Below, in pieces: positions 24,511 through 37,795 of a stretch of DNA of 64,000 nt. Each line of letters starts with the position of its first letter. Positions within the stretch are counted from its first letter, which is position 1. The translations under genes were made by a program, and so were the position numbers. Source of the stretch: Saccoglossus kowalevskii (taxonomy: Eukaryota; Hemichordata; Enteropneusta; Harrimaniidae); contig NW_003129358.1 of NCBI RefSeq assembly GCF_000003605.2, positions 111,863 to 175,862 on the forward strand, in the 5' to 3' direction. The notes under the pieces are model-generated. The model did no database searches and was not told where the DNA came from. It saw nothing but the letters and a program-made list of their open reading frames with translations.

Positions 24511-27500
24511 AAATTAGAATTGATTTCGTGCAATAATTTCTACCTTGTGTTGAACTGAATTGTTCATGTCATCAATATGGCTTTTGATGAATAATTACCC
24601 CTAACATAATATATGATAGTTACGCCCTCAGTCAGCTTTGCGTTGAACCGCAAACATGCCTTTGAGGGGTTTTGATTTGCTACCATTTAGTGCTAGTTTG
24701 TTCACACTACACAAGATGTCTTATGGTAAAATTACAATGCAAGATGATGGGAAATATACAGTAAAAGATGGGAAGTAGTCCACGTATAAGTCCACGTATT
24801 CTGGGCGTTTTTCCTTAAGGTACTATAAAAAAACATTATTTTCGCTTGGAATTAATTCCTTGGAAGAGATGGTTCAGTGAAAATAAAATCCAGCGAATAT
24901 ACCTTTTTTTCTATATTTTACATTCAACTTCAGTGGAAATAAATTCCATACAAAACACCCAAAAAGGCTTTTCATAGAAAATTAATTTTAGCTAAAATAA
25001 AGTATTCTACAGTAGTTGCATACATACAAGGTGGGAGCTTAGTCTGTCGCAAAAGTGAGAGATTGACTCAGAGGTAGTGTTAACGCAAACTTATACGTTC
25101 TGGAAGACAGTGAACATGTTTGGTTGCACGCACAAAAATAGCCACTTATACCGAAAAGGTTTAAATAAATTAATTATGAGGGATATTTCACATGGTGTCA
25201 TGGTGTTCCATTCGAATCTGATTATTTTGGGATAAGGCCATAAAAGGACATTGAAACACATTATTATTATATACTCAATAACACTACAGTTTCTCGTGGT
25301 GTTTTTCTAATATTTACAGCAGCGATTTACAAATTGCTAAAACCTATGACCGACAAACACTGACAATTTACAACATTATAGCGTGTTCTAATGCGGTCCC
25401 GTGCGACCTATACAACACGTGTAACAAATTGTGTTCGATGAAATATGTAACCTATATCGGCATGCTTTACGCGTGTACGATTTATCGGCTCTGGCCAAAA
25501 GTGTGGCGTTATAATCGGTTATTTCTTGTGGTCTTTCGATCAATATACGAGTAATAAGACAAAGGAATGTTTAAGGACGCAGCACTAGGCAAGTTCAACA
25601 CAATTTCTCCCATCAACTAAGCATTCTCTAATTTCAAATACCCCGAAGCACATATGCTTTATGATTTCAATGCTTGAAATAACTCCACCCTCTTAACAAC
25701 AAACTAACATTTTCATGCCAGTTGATTTAAAGTTTGCAATGAGAAGCTTTTGCCAGTAACATTGTGGATTATCTCCCATTATTACAAGGAATGACCAGCT
25801 GCAACACAGTCGCTGATTGGCTACTCGCGCTGTCAATCACTTAGAATGAGCATAAATATATATAATGAGTGGATTGAATCGCTAATACTGTTTTGATCGT
25901 AGCAAGAATAGAAATCGACCACTTACATTTACATTAGGGCCATGGTGGCTTTCATATACAACTTATATGGGCACGCACTTGCTTCGTGATAAACACATAA
26001 GTCCGGAAACAACAAAAGAAGAATCGAGGGGTCCATAAATTGCCAAAGCAGACATGACGTCAGTTATACAGGGAAAGTCGATTTAGTTTGTTAACAGTAA
26101 TAGAATCCCTCGCATCACTGCGCAATTAAAACAGAAAGAAAAAACTACGTTTTATCGCATGCAATCAGAATTCCGAACTCAATAAATTAAAATAAACATG
26201 ATATCATACTCAATACAAGATAATTATAAATATACCGATCATTTTTGTTTATCTTTTTGTAATAAAAATTACACACAAATTACGAGCATAAAGGCACGCA
26301 GTAGAGGACTTACGACATCTTCGAAACGTTTTTAAGTTGTCACTGTAAGTAGACGTGCACTTCACTAAGCCACAGTAAATGAACAAATTATTGTAAACGA
26401 GTCTTTCTTTTTCTGTAATTTGAGTGATGTACATTTTGATGTACTATACCCCGATTTCAAGAATTGATGATTTTCGATTGATTGTATTTCACAATAGGTG
26501 TGTTACTAAAGTATATGTTATGCATTCAATTCATGTGCACCAGTAAACTGTGAGAAGGGCAGTCGTGACATTCTTAAATTAAAACACTACAGAGAGCACT
26601 GTGTGATGAATGGACATTGCTTGTGGGAATACCTTAGATATCAGTGTTTGGTACATACTGGCGCGACAGGTAGAAAGACAACATGTATCAGGACGCCAAG
26701 AAAATGCATTTGTCGACAATTGTGACATTGGTGGATTGGAAAACTCCTTAAATATATCTCAAACGTCGGTCAAAGGTGATAAAACTGTCCATGTCCTGCG
26801 CGCAATTAATGAACTGCTCCACCTCCAACCATACATTTCCATCGTTTTAATGGGCTGTCGGGTGTGGTTGACATACGGCGGCTATTCGCTGTGCTTGGCT
26901 GGCCTCGGGCTTGGTGCATTCCTGTAAATTGTTAAGACTTCCTGCAATCTACTGTCAAATACTCGTAAATCTTTAGGTTTTTCAAACGCCCTACTATAAA
27001 TGAAAATAGCATCCACAATGATATAAGAAATGTCGGAAATGTGATATTAATAATTTAATATTTTTCCATCTTATTTATTACTTGGAATATTATTAATTGG
27101 GAACCCCTGTGTCCTAGGTACCATCCAGTAAACATGCATAAAGTGAACATATATTTTGAAAAGTGTGTTTGTATGGTTTTAAGTAGAAACATGACTCGTG
27201 GGATTGAAAGAAAAATATCATATTACAATTTAAAACTACTCCAACAATATTAAATGTAATTAAATGTCTATGAAGTTCAACATCAATAACTGAAGTCAAT
27301 TACTATTCTTAATTTATATCATCTTACTAATGTAATAACAATGCATTTGACACATTGGAAGCGATGTAAATTATCGGCAAATTGCAAGGTGTTAAAGAAT
27401 TTAATCGTTTTAAAATGATTACGGTTATATTAATAAATTGTATCACTGCACTGTTACATGCAACTAGGGACCTAATTAGTAAGTAATGTAGATTGGGGTT

Positions 27501-27675
27501 ATTTTACTGCGTCTCAAGAGACCCTAAGGACGCTCAGAATACAACATGTGCTGGATTAAACACCAAACAAACATTGTGTAATTGCTTTGAACTTTAAAGT
27601 TAAAAATCGTCAATTAGTTGTTTTTGTTCATCCTCTCGACACTTTGGTTAAAAACGTGAGCATAATTTAATCTAT
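24511..27675. other. intergenic DNA
   Basis: Immediately right of the LINE fragment, 24511-24660 may include more decayed LINE sequence but I cannot anchor it. The 105-codon plus frame at 26610-26927 is the longest here; its right part is hydrophobic and glycine-rich, but no family is recognised. Otherwise featureless. Confidence 0.4.
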
Positions 27676-28184
27676 AAAAAATGCTATATGAATTAGAAGT
27701 ACAAATTATAATGCAGATCACGTATCAATCGATNNNNNNNNNNNNNNNNNNNNNNNNNNNNNNNNNNNNNNNNNNNNNNNNNNNNNNNNNNNNNNNNNNN
27801 NNNNNNNNNNNNNNNNNNNNNNNNNNNNNNNNNNNNNNNNNNNNNNNNNNNNNNNNNNNNNNNNNNNNNNNNNNNNNNNNNNNNNNNNNNNNNNNNNNNN
27901 NNNNNNNNNNNNNNNNNNNNNNNNNNNNNNNNNNNNNNNNNNNNNNNNNNNNNNNNNNNNNNNNNNNNNNNNNNNNNNNNNNNNNNNNNNNNNNNNNNNN
28001 NNNNNNNNNNNNNNNNNNNNNNNNNNNNNNNNNNNNNNNNNNNNNNNNNNNNNNNNNNNNNNNNNNNNNNNNNNNNNNNNNNNNNNNNNNNNNNNNNNNN
28101 NNNNNNNNNNNNNNNNNNNNNNNNNAAAAAATGCTATATGAATTAGAAGTACAAAATTATAATGCAGATCACGTATCAATCGAT
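27676..28184. other. assembly gap flanked by duplicated sequence
   Basis: N bases run from 27734 to 28125 (392). The 58 bp before the gap (27676-27733) and the 59 bp after it (28126-28184) are the same sequence apart from one extra A in a homopolymer. Two contig ends overlap and were joined with a gap instead of being merged. Any frame running through the Ns is meaningless. Confidence 0.95.
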
Positions 28185-31100
28185 GTCAAACTGAGATAAG
28201 AGACGATGTCGAATCGCGGGGCACTTGTCTGTTTCTTCGAATCGGGGATTGATTTGTCTCTAGGGGAACTGAATCCAGTTTTGTCAATTATTGCGCTTTG
28301 CAGTGTTGTAGAGCCTATGGGGTGTAATCGTATTTCCAGGGATTGGTCAAAGGAAATTATCGTCCCATTTTTATAGAGGGCTGTTAACAAACCAGAATAC
28401 TACAAACCAATTACCTCATTCAGATTTTCACTTGTATATTACATAATCGTCTAACTTCATTGATTATATCAGCCTAGTTTGGCATACATGTTAAGTATCC
28501 ATGTCACAGCACAATTAGTTTGGGAGCACAAAGTTTATAAATAACACTTACTGATTGCATCGTCACTCCAGGAATATTAAAATGGCTCCTCGTGTGTACG
28601 TTATTTTTTATTAGTGTTACTGAATTATGTTAAAAATATTATTAAATATTATTGACTTATGCAAACCATATGCAATTTCTGTGAAGAATTAAAGCCCAGG
28701 ACGAGGACTCTTCCGGGAAATAGTGTCAGACACTTCATAACGTGTCCATGCCGCAGGCCGAGATATTTCATCGCGAGAGAGGATTTTATATTAGAAAGTA
28801 TTCGAGTACGATGGTTTTGAACTGGGAAAAACGATCATGCTCTACGAAAGTCCTTGAATGTGTGTTACCCAATGCGTGTGTGCGTACATGTGTGCACGAT
28901 CGTCGGCTTGTCTTAATTTGTAGTAATTGTTCCAATAAAATGTGCATAATCAAATGTGACCCTCTAGACATGATACGCGTAATGATTAAATATACATGAC
29001 CTAACTCGGACCATCATAGTCCCAAAAATACAATTGTTAGACATCGTGTTCCAGGTAGATCAATAAACAATGTGTATATCAAATCGCTCACTGTGTGGGT
29101 TCCACGTTTGAACCTAGCTTAGGTGTGTTTTTCCCAGCAAAACGTGTTGAAGTTTCCTTTTCATGCCATGTGATCTTTATAAAAGTCAATAAATGCATAG
29201 AACATTATAATTTAATACAAAACAGGGATTTATCTTCATACTCATTGTTCCACGGTTTAAACTCGGTAACAGGACATTTAGTGTTTATAAATACCTAATT
29301 ACTCAAGTAGCACTAGGTAGGTTTACATCACTGTTCCTCGTTAACAATTTCAGGGTTATTTAGTCTAAGAAAGCATATATTGCTGGTGGTCGTATTTTTT
29401 TTGAAAACTCACATTTCTTGTCTGTAAGTAAACATCTTTTACAATATTTATATATAAAACTGTTAGCAATTATATTTATGTATAGTTCTATATTTTACTT
29501 GGTCACAGTGTGTTTGTCTAAGTAACTCTCAGTTACCACTGTATCCACCATATCTGTATTATACACTCAAAATTACTTTAAATAGACATTATCCGTGGCA
29601 GTATTAAAGAATAGAACCGTCCCACATAATGTCATCACTGGGAAATACAACATGTACAGTTTCGTCCGTCCATTCCAATAATAGTGAATGTTCAAATCAT
29701 CACATTAAATATTAACAGTATCAATTCATTTATTAGGCCTATGTATCATGTTCGATAAGAGGAATAATTGTAATCCTCAATATTCTGACAGGTGCTACTC
29801 GAACTGTGCAGTCAATTGTGACCACTTCTACATACGGCAGAGAGCAAAGCTATGTTAGACTGTGTTAGACTTGACAATATGATTTAATTCGCATTATTGT
29901 TGACGTTATAACGTCTACAATGAAATTGATATTTACTAAAAAAAAATAAAGTCAGAGACCAATGAGAGTAGTACTAAACAAAGATCACTGCATTTACAGT
30001 CGCTCTGTAATCTCCTGTCTCTGTCTCATAGCATACCAAAGCTAAATAAGACAATAAAATGAATTTGGAATTTGTGTGTGGAGTAAAAGTGTGGTATATA
30101 CATAATGGTAAGATTTGGTGAGAATCTTATTCATTATTTATTTGGCTTTTGTTAATTAGCTCACGCGATCACTCCGCTCGTCCGGAGAAATCTCTTTTCA
30201 GTGAGAGTGTTTTTCAGTGAGAATTCTGGCCCTATATTTTTCTTGAACTCTCGAGTTTGCTCATGCTACGCGTACGTGATTGCCAATCAAGATGTTGATA
30301 GTTTTCAAATCTTGCCAGATTAGTTTTTACAAATACATATTATAAAATTTATTTCAGAATCTTGAATTTAGCATGCAAATTTAGTCGATGTACATAAATA
30401 TATCTTTTTTTTAGTGTCTCGCACTCTAACCTTTTCTTAAGTGGAGTTGTTTAACTGAATTGTCGAAATGTTTTAAATAATATATATTTGTGGGTTTTGA
30501 TTGTTGTAATAGACTCTATATCAAAGCATGCTTGTTAAAGAATCTACTCTGCTTGCACCATTGTGAGTTATACATGTATGTCCTGATCTATCATTCAACA
30601 TTTGTAAGCTAAATATACTACACAAGGCAAGAAAGAATCTATCAAAAACATTGATTTCGCTGTTTTTATACAAGCGACACTTATTGACCGAGTCTATAAC
30701 ATACTCAAAACGACTCATTGAGAAGGTATTTACCTTTCTGTTAATGTATTACTATGATATTTACAATGTGTTATGCTTTTGAGATATGTTTGTCTCAAAT
30801 GTTTTACCATGTGTCTGTTGACATGGGTTGTTTATGTTTGAACACTTTAAGGTGACAAAATATTAAATGGTCAGCCTTTTCTTCCATTTACTCATGGAGT
30901 TGTTGCTATGCAAATGAGTTGGCAACTTTAATGGCAGCTCACATTTTTGGTACCAGATTAAACGAAGTAACTAATGTTCGCTCTACACGCATCCAATGAT
31001 GTGCTCGTGGTTACAGTATTACACTAGGAATGACGTACGTGTTTAGATTGCTGTGTAATATACATCTGGAAAATTTCCGTCAGGAAAATAGTGAACAGCT

Positions 31101-31339
31101 TGAGACTCTTAAGGAGACGATTTTCACAAGATGCGGGCTAATTGACGCCCTCAGCGAGGTTGTCCACTGCGAGGTTCTGTTGTGGGTGTGACTCTGTTGA
31201 GTACGTCATTATCTTGTACGTCAGACCTGAAACATTTTATGACATGCACTCTCACTCCATCACAAACGATTCATGACCCTGATGTAGTTCAAATGAACAT
31301 TTTGCAGGCAAGTTGTTGAATGACAGGAGATGGACTATT
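28185..31339. other. intergenic DNA, nothing recognised
   Basis: Open frames are short and often overlap on both strands (for example 28742-28999 and 28786-28971). No motif or RNA gene seen. The GC-richer patch at 31125-31200 may be part of an eroded element. Confidence 0.45.
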
Positions 31340-31492
31340 TTAGTGATTCCATCACGGCAAGCAAAGAATGAAAGTGAACAAATATGGCGATGAAGGCAAC
31401 AAATGGAACACTGTTTTAGGGCAAAAATAAATTACGTGATTATCTTACTCTGAACGAGATGACAGCGGTCATTTACGCCTAAGGTTTATAAA
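31340..31492. mobile_element. MITE family B, copy 2 (partial)
   Basis: Bases 31390-31492 align in the same orientation with 15741-15840. Shared blocks include GATGA, AATGGAA, TTT(T)AGGGGCAAAAA-like sequence, (A/G)CGTG, ACGAGAT and CCTAAGGTTTAT or CTAAGGTTTATT at the border. The left arm is poorly preserved. Confidence 0.65.
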
Positions 31493-34400
31493 TTCATTAT
31501 GTCAACTATTGCACGATTGAGAAATGAAACGAAATTTTTTGTATGTTTGAGTGGGACAAGGGATGTTGTAGTAATAATAATAACCCGAAACACAATATAT
31601 ACTGTAAATAAAGTCATAAACTAACATTTGTCTGTCAAATATTAACTATAATATTACCATTGCTTACAATATCGCACGGTGAATATATGTTAGTTCTTGG
31701 GAAAATTGAGTGGTATTTATAATGTGAAAAGATATTTTATCGGATTGAATATCTATCTAAATTACTGCAATAATCAAGACGGGATCACATGAATGATTTC
31801 GATAAGAGAGACGCCCGTTGGTATTGGTGTAGACAGACGTCGGTAAACATCACGTAAACTGTGAGTTATACATCCACGTTCATAGAAGTAAACTTATGTT
31901 GCAAATGAGACACATTTTAAATATACAAAAAACATGTTTGTAATTTGTAAATTCCCAGCATTAATTTAATCGTATGTTCCTATGAAATTATTAATTGATG
32001 ATTACAATGTAATATTGGTGTGAAATGTGCCATGTGTGGAGAAGACTTCAAATAGTGAATTTTCTAATCTGATCACAAATAAATAGGCAGCCCCCTCCCT
32101 GAAAATCCTAGAAAAACGTCTTTGACAACATTCCATCGTCATAAAAACCCCGGCTTCTCCATGGCACTTGATTACTACCACATAAATGTCGTGATAAAAT
32201 ACGTCACAATTGCAATATTCAGTAGCTTACAAATAAGCGCGTCATCCATTACAGCGAACCAATCAATATACTTGTACAAGCAGACGATCTGTGCCTCTTT
32301 TTCATCACGCACCGATTGGTTATTTGCTTTCATAATGTTTACTCATGAATAGTCAAATCATATTTTTCTCAAATACAGACCGTGTCGTTTTATTTTACCT
32401 GAGGCTGAACTAAATATGTTGGCGGTTTAGAATTGCCAATATACACAAATGCAGAGATTCTGGTGACGATGTGTTGATATAAAACAGATAAAGTGGAGAG
32501 CGAGAGGTTATCAGAATAAGTAAAAAAATGGTTAGACCTTTATTATCAAAAAGGTCGATGACACGCCTTTGTGCGTAGTTATCCATGAATGATTGACATT
32601 TTTTAGATACCTCCAATAATTACCGATATGAGGTATAGAGTCAGAGGTGAATATCTTTTTTCGATGTCAGACAACAAAAAACACTCTTCGCTATTGACAG
32701 TGATGTGGGTCAGTATCTAACTGATAGGAAGTGGACCCCTAAAAATAATTGTCGTCAACATAGGTATGTCCTTGATCCTTGATTCGCTTACATAGTAAGG
32801 TTATATGATCAACCTCATACCATTCAAACGGTTTGACAGTTGCTCTGCTATTGACTTACATTGGAGCCTGGTGTGTGAGGTCGCTATGTAATTGACTTCC
32901 GTTGGGAACTGGCGTGTGAGCACCAGTGGGGATGGTTCATCCGAAAGACATGGCAGAACAAATATTAAAGAGTAAACCAGATAAAATATTATGACCATTG
33001 TTAAGTAACCTAAGTAGTATCCATCTGAATAAATAAGACCATAGTTTAGATTTTTTATTTTATTATTGTTTCTTCATATATTTAATTTTATTTTTGATAA
33101 ATTATTTTAGTGACATATTTTTTTAAAGATTCTTTATTAACGAAATCTCACAAAACAATAGTCAAATTAAACAAAATAAGAATTGTGTATCACCAAACAA
33201 ACATACAATTACAAAATAGTAAAAGAGTAACAAATAAAATAAAATACAAGAACGCCGTACAATACACGAATTTTAAGTCAGATTTATTCTACATAAAATA
33301 ACATAATGAACAAGTTAAGTTAAAAGTATGTATTCTGCAAGACATGGACCAATAGTTGAAATTACGTATGTACGTGTACCTTTAGAGCAAGTGACATAAT
33401 TAGTGATATAGTTTTTATAGGTTGTAGATCTTGATCACAAGACGTTTTGGGCAAGGTGACATTGACGTTCAAAAAGTTGACAGCCAACTATCGGCCTACT
33501 GAGGACTGGTTTCTGCTGGGTGAGTGACCCCCAACAAGGTTACGTAATATACGAGTTGTGTTTCTCATACGAGAAGGAATACTATAGTGGGTACAAGTCT
33601 CACTGACCGAATATCTAAAAATGATATATAACTAATGCCATAGAATTTGTCTACAGCCGTGTTAGTTTCAACACGTCACGTCATACATAGCTGATATGGA
33701 TAATCCATTCATGGAATCTGTGTAAAGCCTTATATTCTCAAGAGATTAGTCTGTGTATTTATCGTAATTACTTCATCCCTCAGAGACCTTCCAATGGTTT
33801 ACTACTGCCTGTATTGTTCATATGTTACGTGTTTCATCTTGTGTGGAATAACACCATGGAAATAATGGTAGCCCCTTAAGCGAATGAATGTGCGTCTGGG
33901 AGATATCATATTTTTGAAGTGCCTATCATCCTGTTACGTAGCTTCAGTCACATCTGTACCAGACGAGCTGCTTATGTAATCTCACGCGTTTCATATGAGA
34001 CTGGTCGTTTAAAGAATTGTACAGTCGCCCGTTTATGTGTATTGAAAAGAAACACTGTGAAAACACGAATACGTACTGTTGATTCGAACGAATTAAACTA
34101 TCGAACGGTTAGATGAAAATTTATTGAAAGGATATCTTTAAAGATTTTCTCGCCGTCTAGACACTGCTTACTAATCCCATGAACGAGAGCTAGGATTTGA
34201 GTCGTCGAATCGTACTGGATAAAAGACAATCTATTCTGCTTTGATATATGTAACTGGGTTCACAAATGTACAAGGCCATGTTAAATCGTTGGCGACAGTC
34301 CCAGGTTGTCTGTCAAAATCCTTTATTTAGATATCATATGATGTGTTTCCGGTTCGACGGAAATTTAAGTATGACCGTGTGTATAATAAACGATATTAGA

Positions 34401-35270
34401 GTTAAAGTTGCATTCACAAAATACTCTAAAACAATCTAATGACATGAAATGTATTCAAATAATGATGATTTAGCTAAAAAATAGGAAATGTTTTCTGCAT
34501 TTAGTGTCGCTATAGTAACGATACTGGCGTGTCGTAAGATACAAATACATTATGGATGTAACACTTTATAACCCAAGATAGTCAACTAAACCTTTCCCAT
34601 ATTCTAATGATCCTTGCTCAGACCATTATAAAATATAACCTTATAAATGGAAACAAAATTATAACCACGAAACCTTCCATTATTCTTATGTACATAATTA
34701 TATACCTAATTAAATAACTGAGTCACATCATAGCAAGCCTTGTTCCCGTGAGCAAACCTCGAGACAAGACGAAGTGAGCCAATTAATCACTGAAACCAAT
34801 TTATACGGTTGGCCTGACGTGTAACGAGTTCTACAAAATATCGGATTTGCGCCTTCAGCGATCCCGCTACTTCAGCTGACTCAGCACACTTTGTGTCACT
34901 ATCGCGAGGAACGATTCATCATAGTACGCTCCGAGATGAATGCGTAATGACGCCTACGAGATTTTACCAGTGGATTAGTGCGCTGGTGCATCAAATAATG
35001 AGGTTAATTAATAATTAATACTGAGTTAAAGAAATCGTAACTTGTATTTCCTTGTGTACTGACACATAAATGATTATTACTTGTATATACTGTAATTTGA
35101 AACAAGTATGTAATAATAATCAAAATACTAATGTGTCACAGATCATAACATTCCTACGATTCATGAGGGTATATACCTCTGCTTTCATCACATAATGACT
35201 TACTGTCTCGATTTGATGATAATATATTCATGCGATAATCATGTAGAAAGTGAAGAGTTTTTTTTTAAAT
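31493..35270. other. intergenic DNA, nothing recognised
   Basis: AT-rich. The frames at 32122-32352, 32801-32998 and 33919-34116 show no family features. Confidence 0.45.
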
Positions 35271-35345
35271 GTCGGTTAGTGTGGCGTAGTGAGGTGAGCG
35301 TCTGCCTTCAGTGGCAAAGCGCTTTGCCGTGGTCGGAAACCGTTG
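35271..35345 (+). repeat. possible tRNA-derived SINE head
   Basis: The run TGGCGTAGTGAGGTGAGCG resembles a tRNA A box with D-loop, as found in many invertebrate SINE heads. It is followed by GTCTGCCTT, a small self-complementary block (GGCAAAGCGCTTTGCC) and a poor B-box-like GGTCGGAAACC. A functional tRNA is unlikely because the B box is degenerate and the acceptor stem does not pair convincingly. Confidence 0.35.
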
Positions 35346-37648
35346 TATCAAAAAACCGTTGTTAATTAGCTTTAATTAGTGTTATTGGTGACGATATTTT
35401 CCACTGCACGGCCGTTTGATTTGTGACTGTAATAACATTGATAGACAATTTACTGTAGGCAAACAACTTACAGGCTGCGGACATCGACGAATGGGAGTCT
35501 TCAAATCGAGAACTTATTTTCATATCGATCACTGTTACTACATAATCACACAGTAGGTAATTGGGGATTGAAAACGGGAATTGAAAACTAACAAAAAAGA
35601 GATTCATCATATATCACTCAACTAGCATTAAATCTAGATGATAATCATTTTTTTATTTAATATAATTGTATTTGGTGACAACATTGTGAATTAACTGATC
35701 GGAATAATAATAGTTGTCGTACATGGGGGAATTCGATAATTGGTCATATTGTCCAAGGTGTTCAGCGGTTTATAGTTCTACAGCAAAGAAATACCATTCT
35801 GTGTTTTAATGTTTAATCGCTTTACATAATCTGTTACGTCACGCGCAGTATAATCCAGTGATTAACATCATATCATATTTCTTAGACGTACAGCGTATTA
35901 TAATAATAAGTCTCACGACAGAATCAATCCGCCAATGGCAAAAGAAAAGCTTTTGATTAAAAACAATACATTCTACGCTTGTTTACCGGGAAACGTTTTT
36001 TATATTATGATTTTCAACATATTTACCCGCATTCTTAGTATTTTGCATATCCATGGCAATAACCAAATTAAAAGTGCATGAATTTTGTCATTTCAATACA
36101 AGCAATTTTATATGATAGGATCTGTTTTGGTAATTTGTAAGTTTCACCACAATACCACATAGTTTTGGAGTTGTCTAAGGCATCTCTTTTGTTTACTGCA
36201 CGTTCCATCGATTAAGGGTCTTTTAAATCAGAATACACATTGATGAATACTAAAATTTCATCTTATTTCGCATTCATTGGCGCATCATGAAAATCCGTAA
36301 TCTAGACTGCAACTCAATGCCTAATAGTTGGCAAGGTATAAAATAATAAATTAATTACTGTGTTTTCTTTATGTGAGTAAACTGTGAGTATATATTTCAT
36401 ATACTAATGTTATATATATTATACGTTATTTTCTTTTAAAGATTATTTCCTGTTACGCAGTATATTACATATTTATAACATAAATGTCTGTAATTGAACG
36501 TAATGAGATTTCAAACATATGATCACTGTTCGATTTATATTATATATGTGTGTTGCATCTGATGATCTGGTAACCAAAACAAAGCAGTAGCCAAGTTTGT
36601 AGCGAACCTTTATTATTTGAATATACACAAATATTAAAAAACCTCAGTGGGCCTTAACCTGAAAGCATCAATAACAAATATATCACGTTTTTCCGTTCGT
36701 CCACAAATTGCCTATCCCGTGGGGAGAATGGAAAAATTCTGTCGATATTACGACCTTGAAACAAATTGTATTGTAAAGTCACGTAATCCCACAACGCTTG
36801 CCACATCGTTCATTCATGAAATGAACGATTTAGTGCCTTAACTGGTTCCTTAAACGTCACTGAAGAAGATTTGTGAATGTACATCAACAGAATCGATCCC
36901 AGTTAAATTTAGTACATCCAAAACAGTTCTTTCAGTATTTGGAATGGCATTATATAACATTTATGTAGTGTTTATTTGTTAGTATGGAATTACAAAGTAA
37001 TCTTAACAGAAATCGAAATTACAGAAATACGCTAAACGTATCGAGTGAGATGGTATTAAATGGCTTCAGTATTTGACAAACGATTGTTAGCGTTACGGAA
37101 TCGCGCAAATGACTTGAGTGTTGTAATTACCAAATAAGTGTTTTGAGGTTTGCAGTATTTTAAAAATTGTTTCAGCGTTGAGGTATTGAACAAACGATTT
37201 GAATACCATTATACATGATTTAAAAGTTACGATATTAGACAAACGTTGCGTTGTTAGACAAACTGTATAAGAATATGCTTGGGTAACCTCGCAAACGAAA
37301 AGCAAAGAAGAGCAGAAACCACTTATAAGAAGAAGAGTGTGGCAGGTGTCCAAGAATTATTTGTTTTCCACAACTCAATTTGTTTTATACTCAATAATAC
37401 AACTTAGACACACTTAGTTTGAGAGAACAACAGTTATTTTGTACAAACCAGAAGAGTAAAATACAGCAATATCTCCACAATTGAGATAGCACAAGAGCTA
37501 CTCTCACTCAACTCCAACTTGTGCGGTCATCTGATTATGCTTCTTAAACAGAGAACACAGCAAAACATATATATCACCTTTTTACTTTTATTAGGTATGG
37601 TTAAAAAAAATTCCTACAAAATATTTATAAAGTATAATAGTTAAGTGA
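35346..37648. other. intergenic DNA, nothing recognised
   Basis: No coding or repeat structure that I can support. Confidence 0.45.
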
Positions 37649-37792
37649 CATCTCATCACTACACCGAAAGTGTTACCAGATTATGAAGCTTTGAAAGAAA
37701 AAGGCAGAAACTTCACCCGTGAGTATATTGTCGATGACAGAACAGATCCTACCATAAATGGACTGGTGGGAGCTACATTTCGGGAGGTTAGG
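37649..37792 (+). other. coding-like fragment of unknown origin
   Basis: A 48-codon frame without ATG lies between TGA (37646-37648) and TAG (37793-37795). Its highly charged composition, including P-D-Y-E-A-L-K-E-K-G and R-E-Y-I-V-D-D-R, looks like real protein rather than translated AT-rich spacer. No splice acceptor is convincing at its left, and no family is recognised. The DNA to about 38400 is less AT-rich than its neighbourhood and may belong to the same decayed element. Confidence 0.3.
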
Positions 37793-37795
37793 TAG

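Noticed and set aside
26610-26927. 105-codon frame with a glycine-rich hydrophobic end
   Set aside because: No family, signal peptide or splice context recognised; length is compatible with chance over 64 kb.
27681-28199. Long open frame through the N run on both strands
   Set aside because: It is open only because Ns are translated as unknown residues.
35271-35345. Functional tRNA gene
   Set aside because: Only the A box is credible; B box and acceptor stem fail, so I list it only as a possible SINE head.
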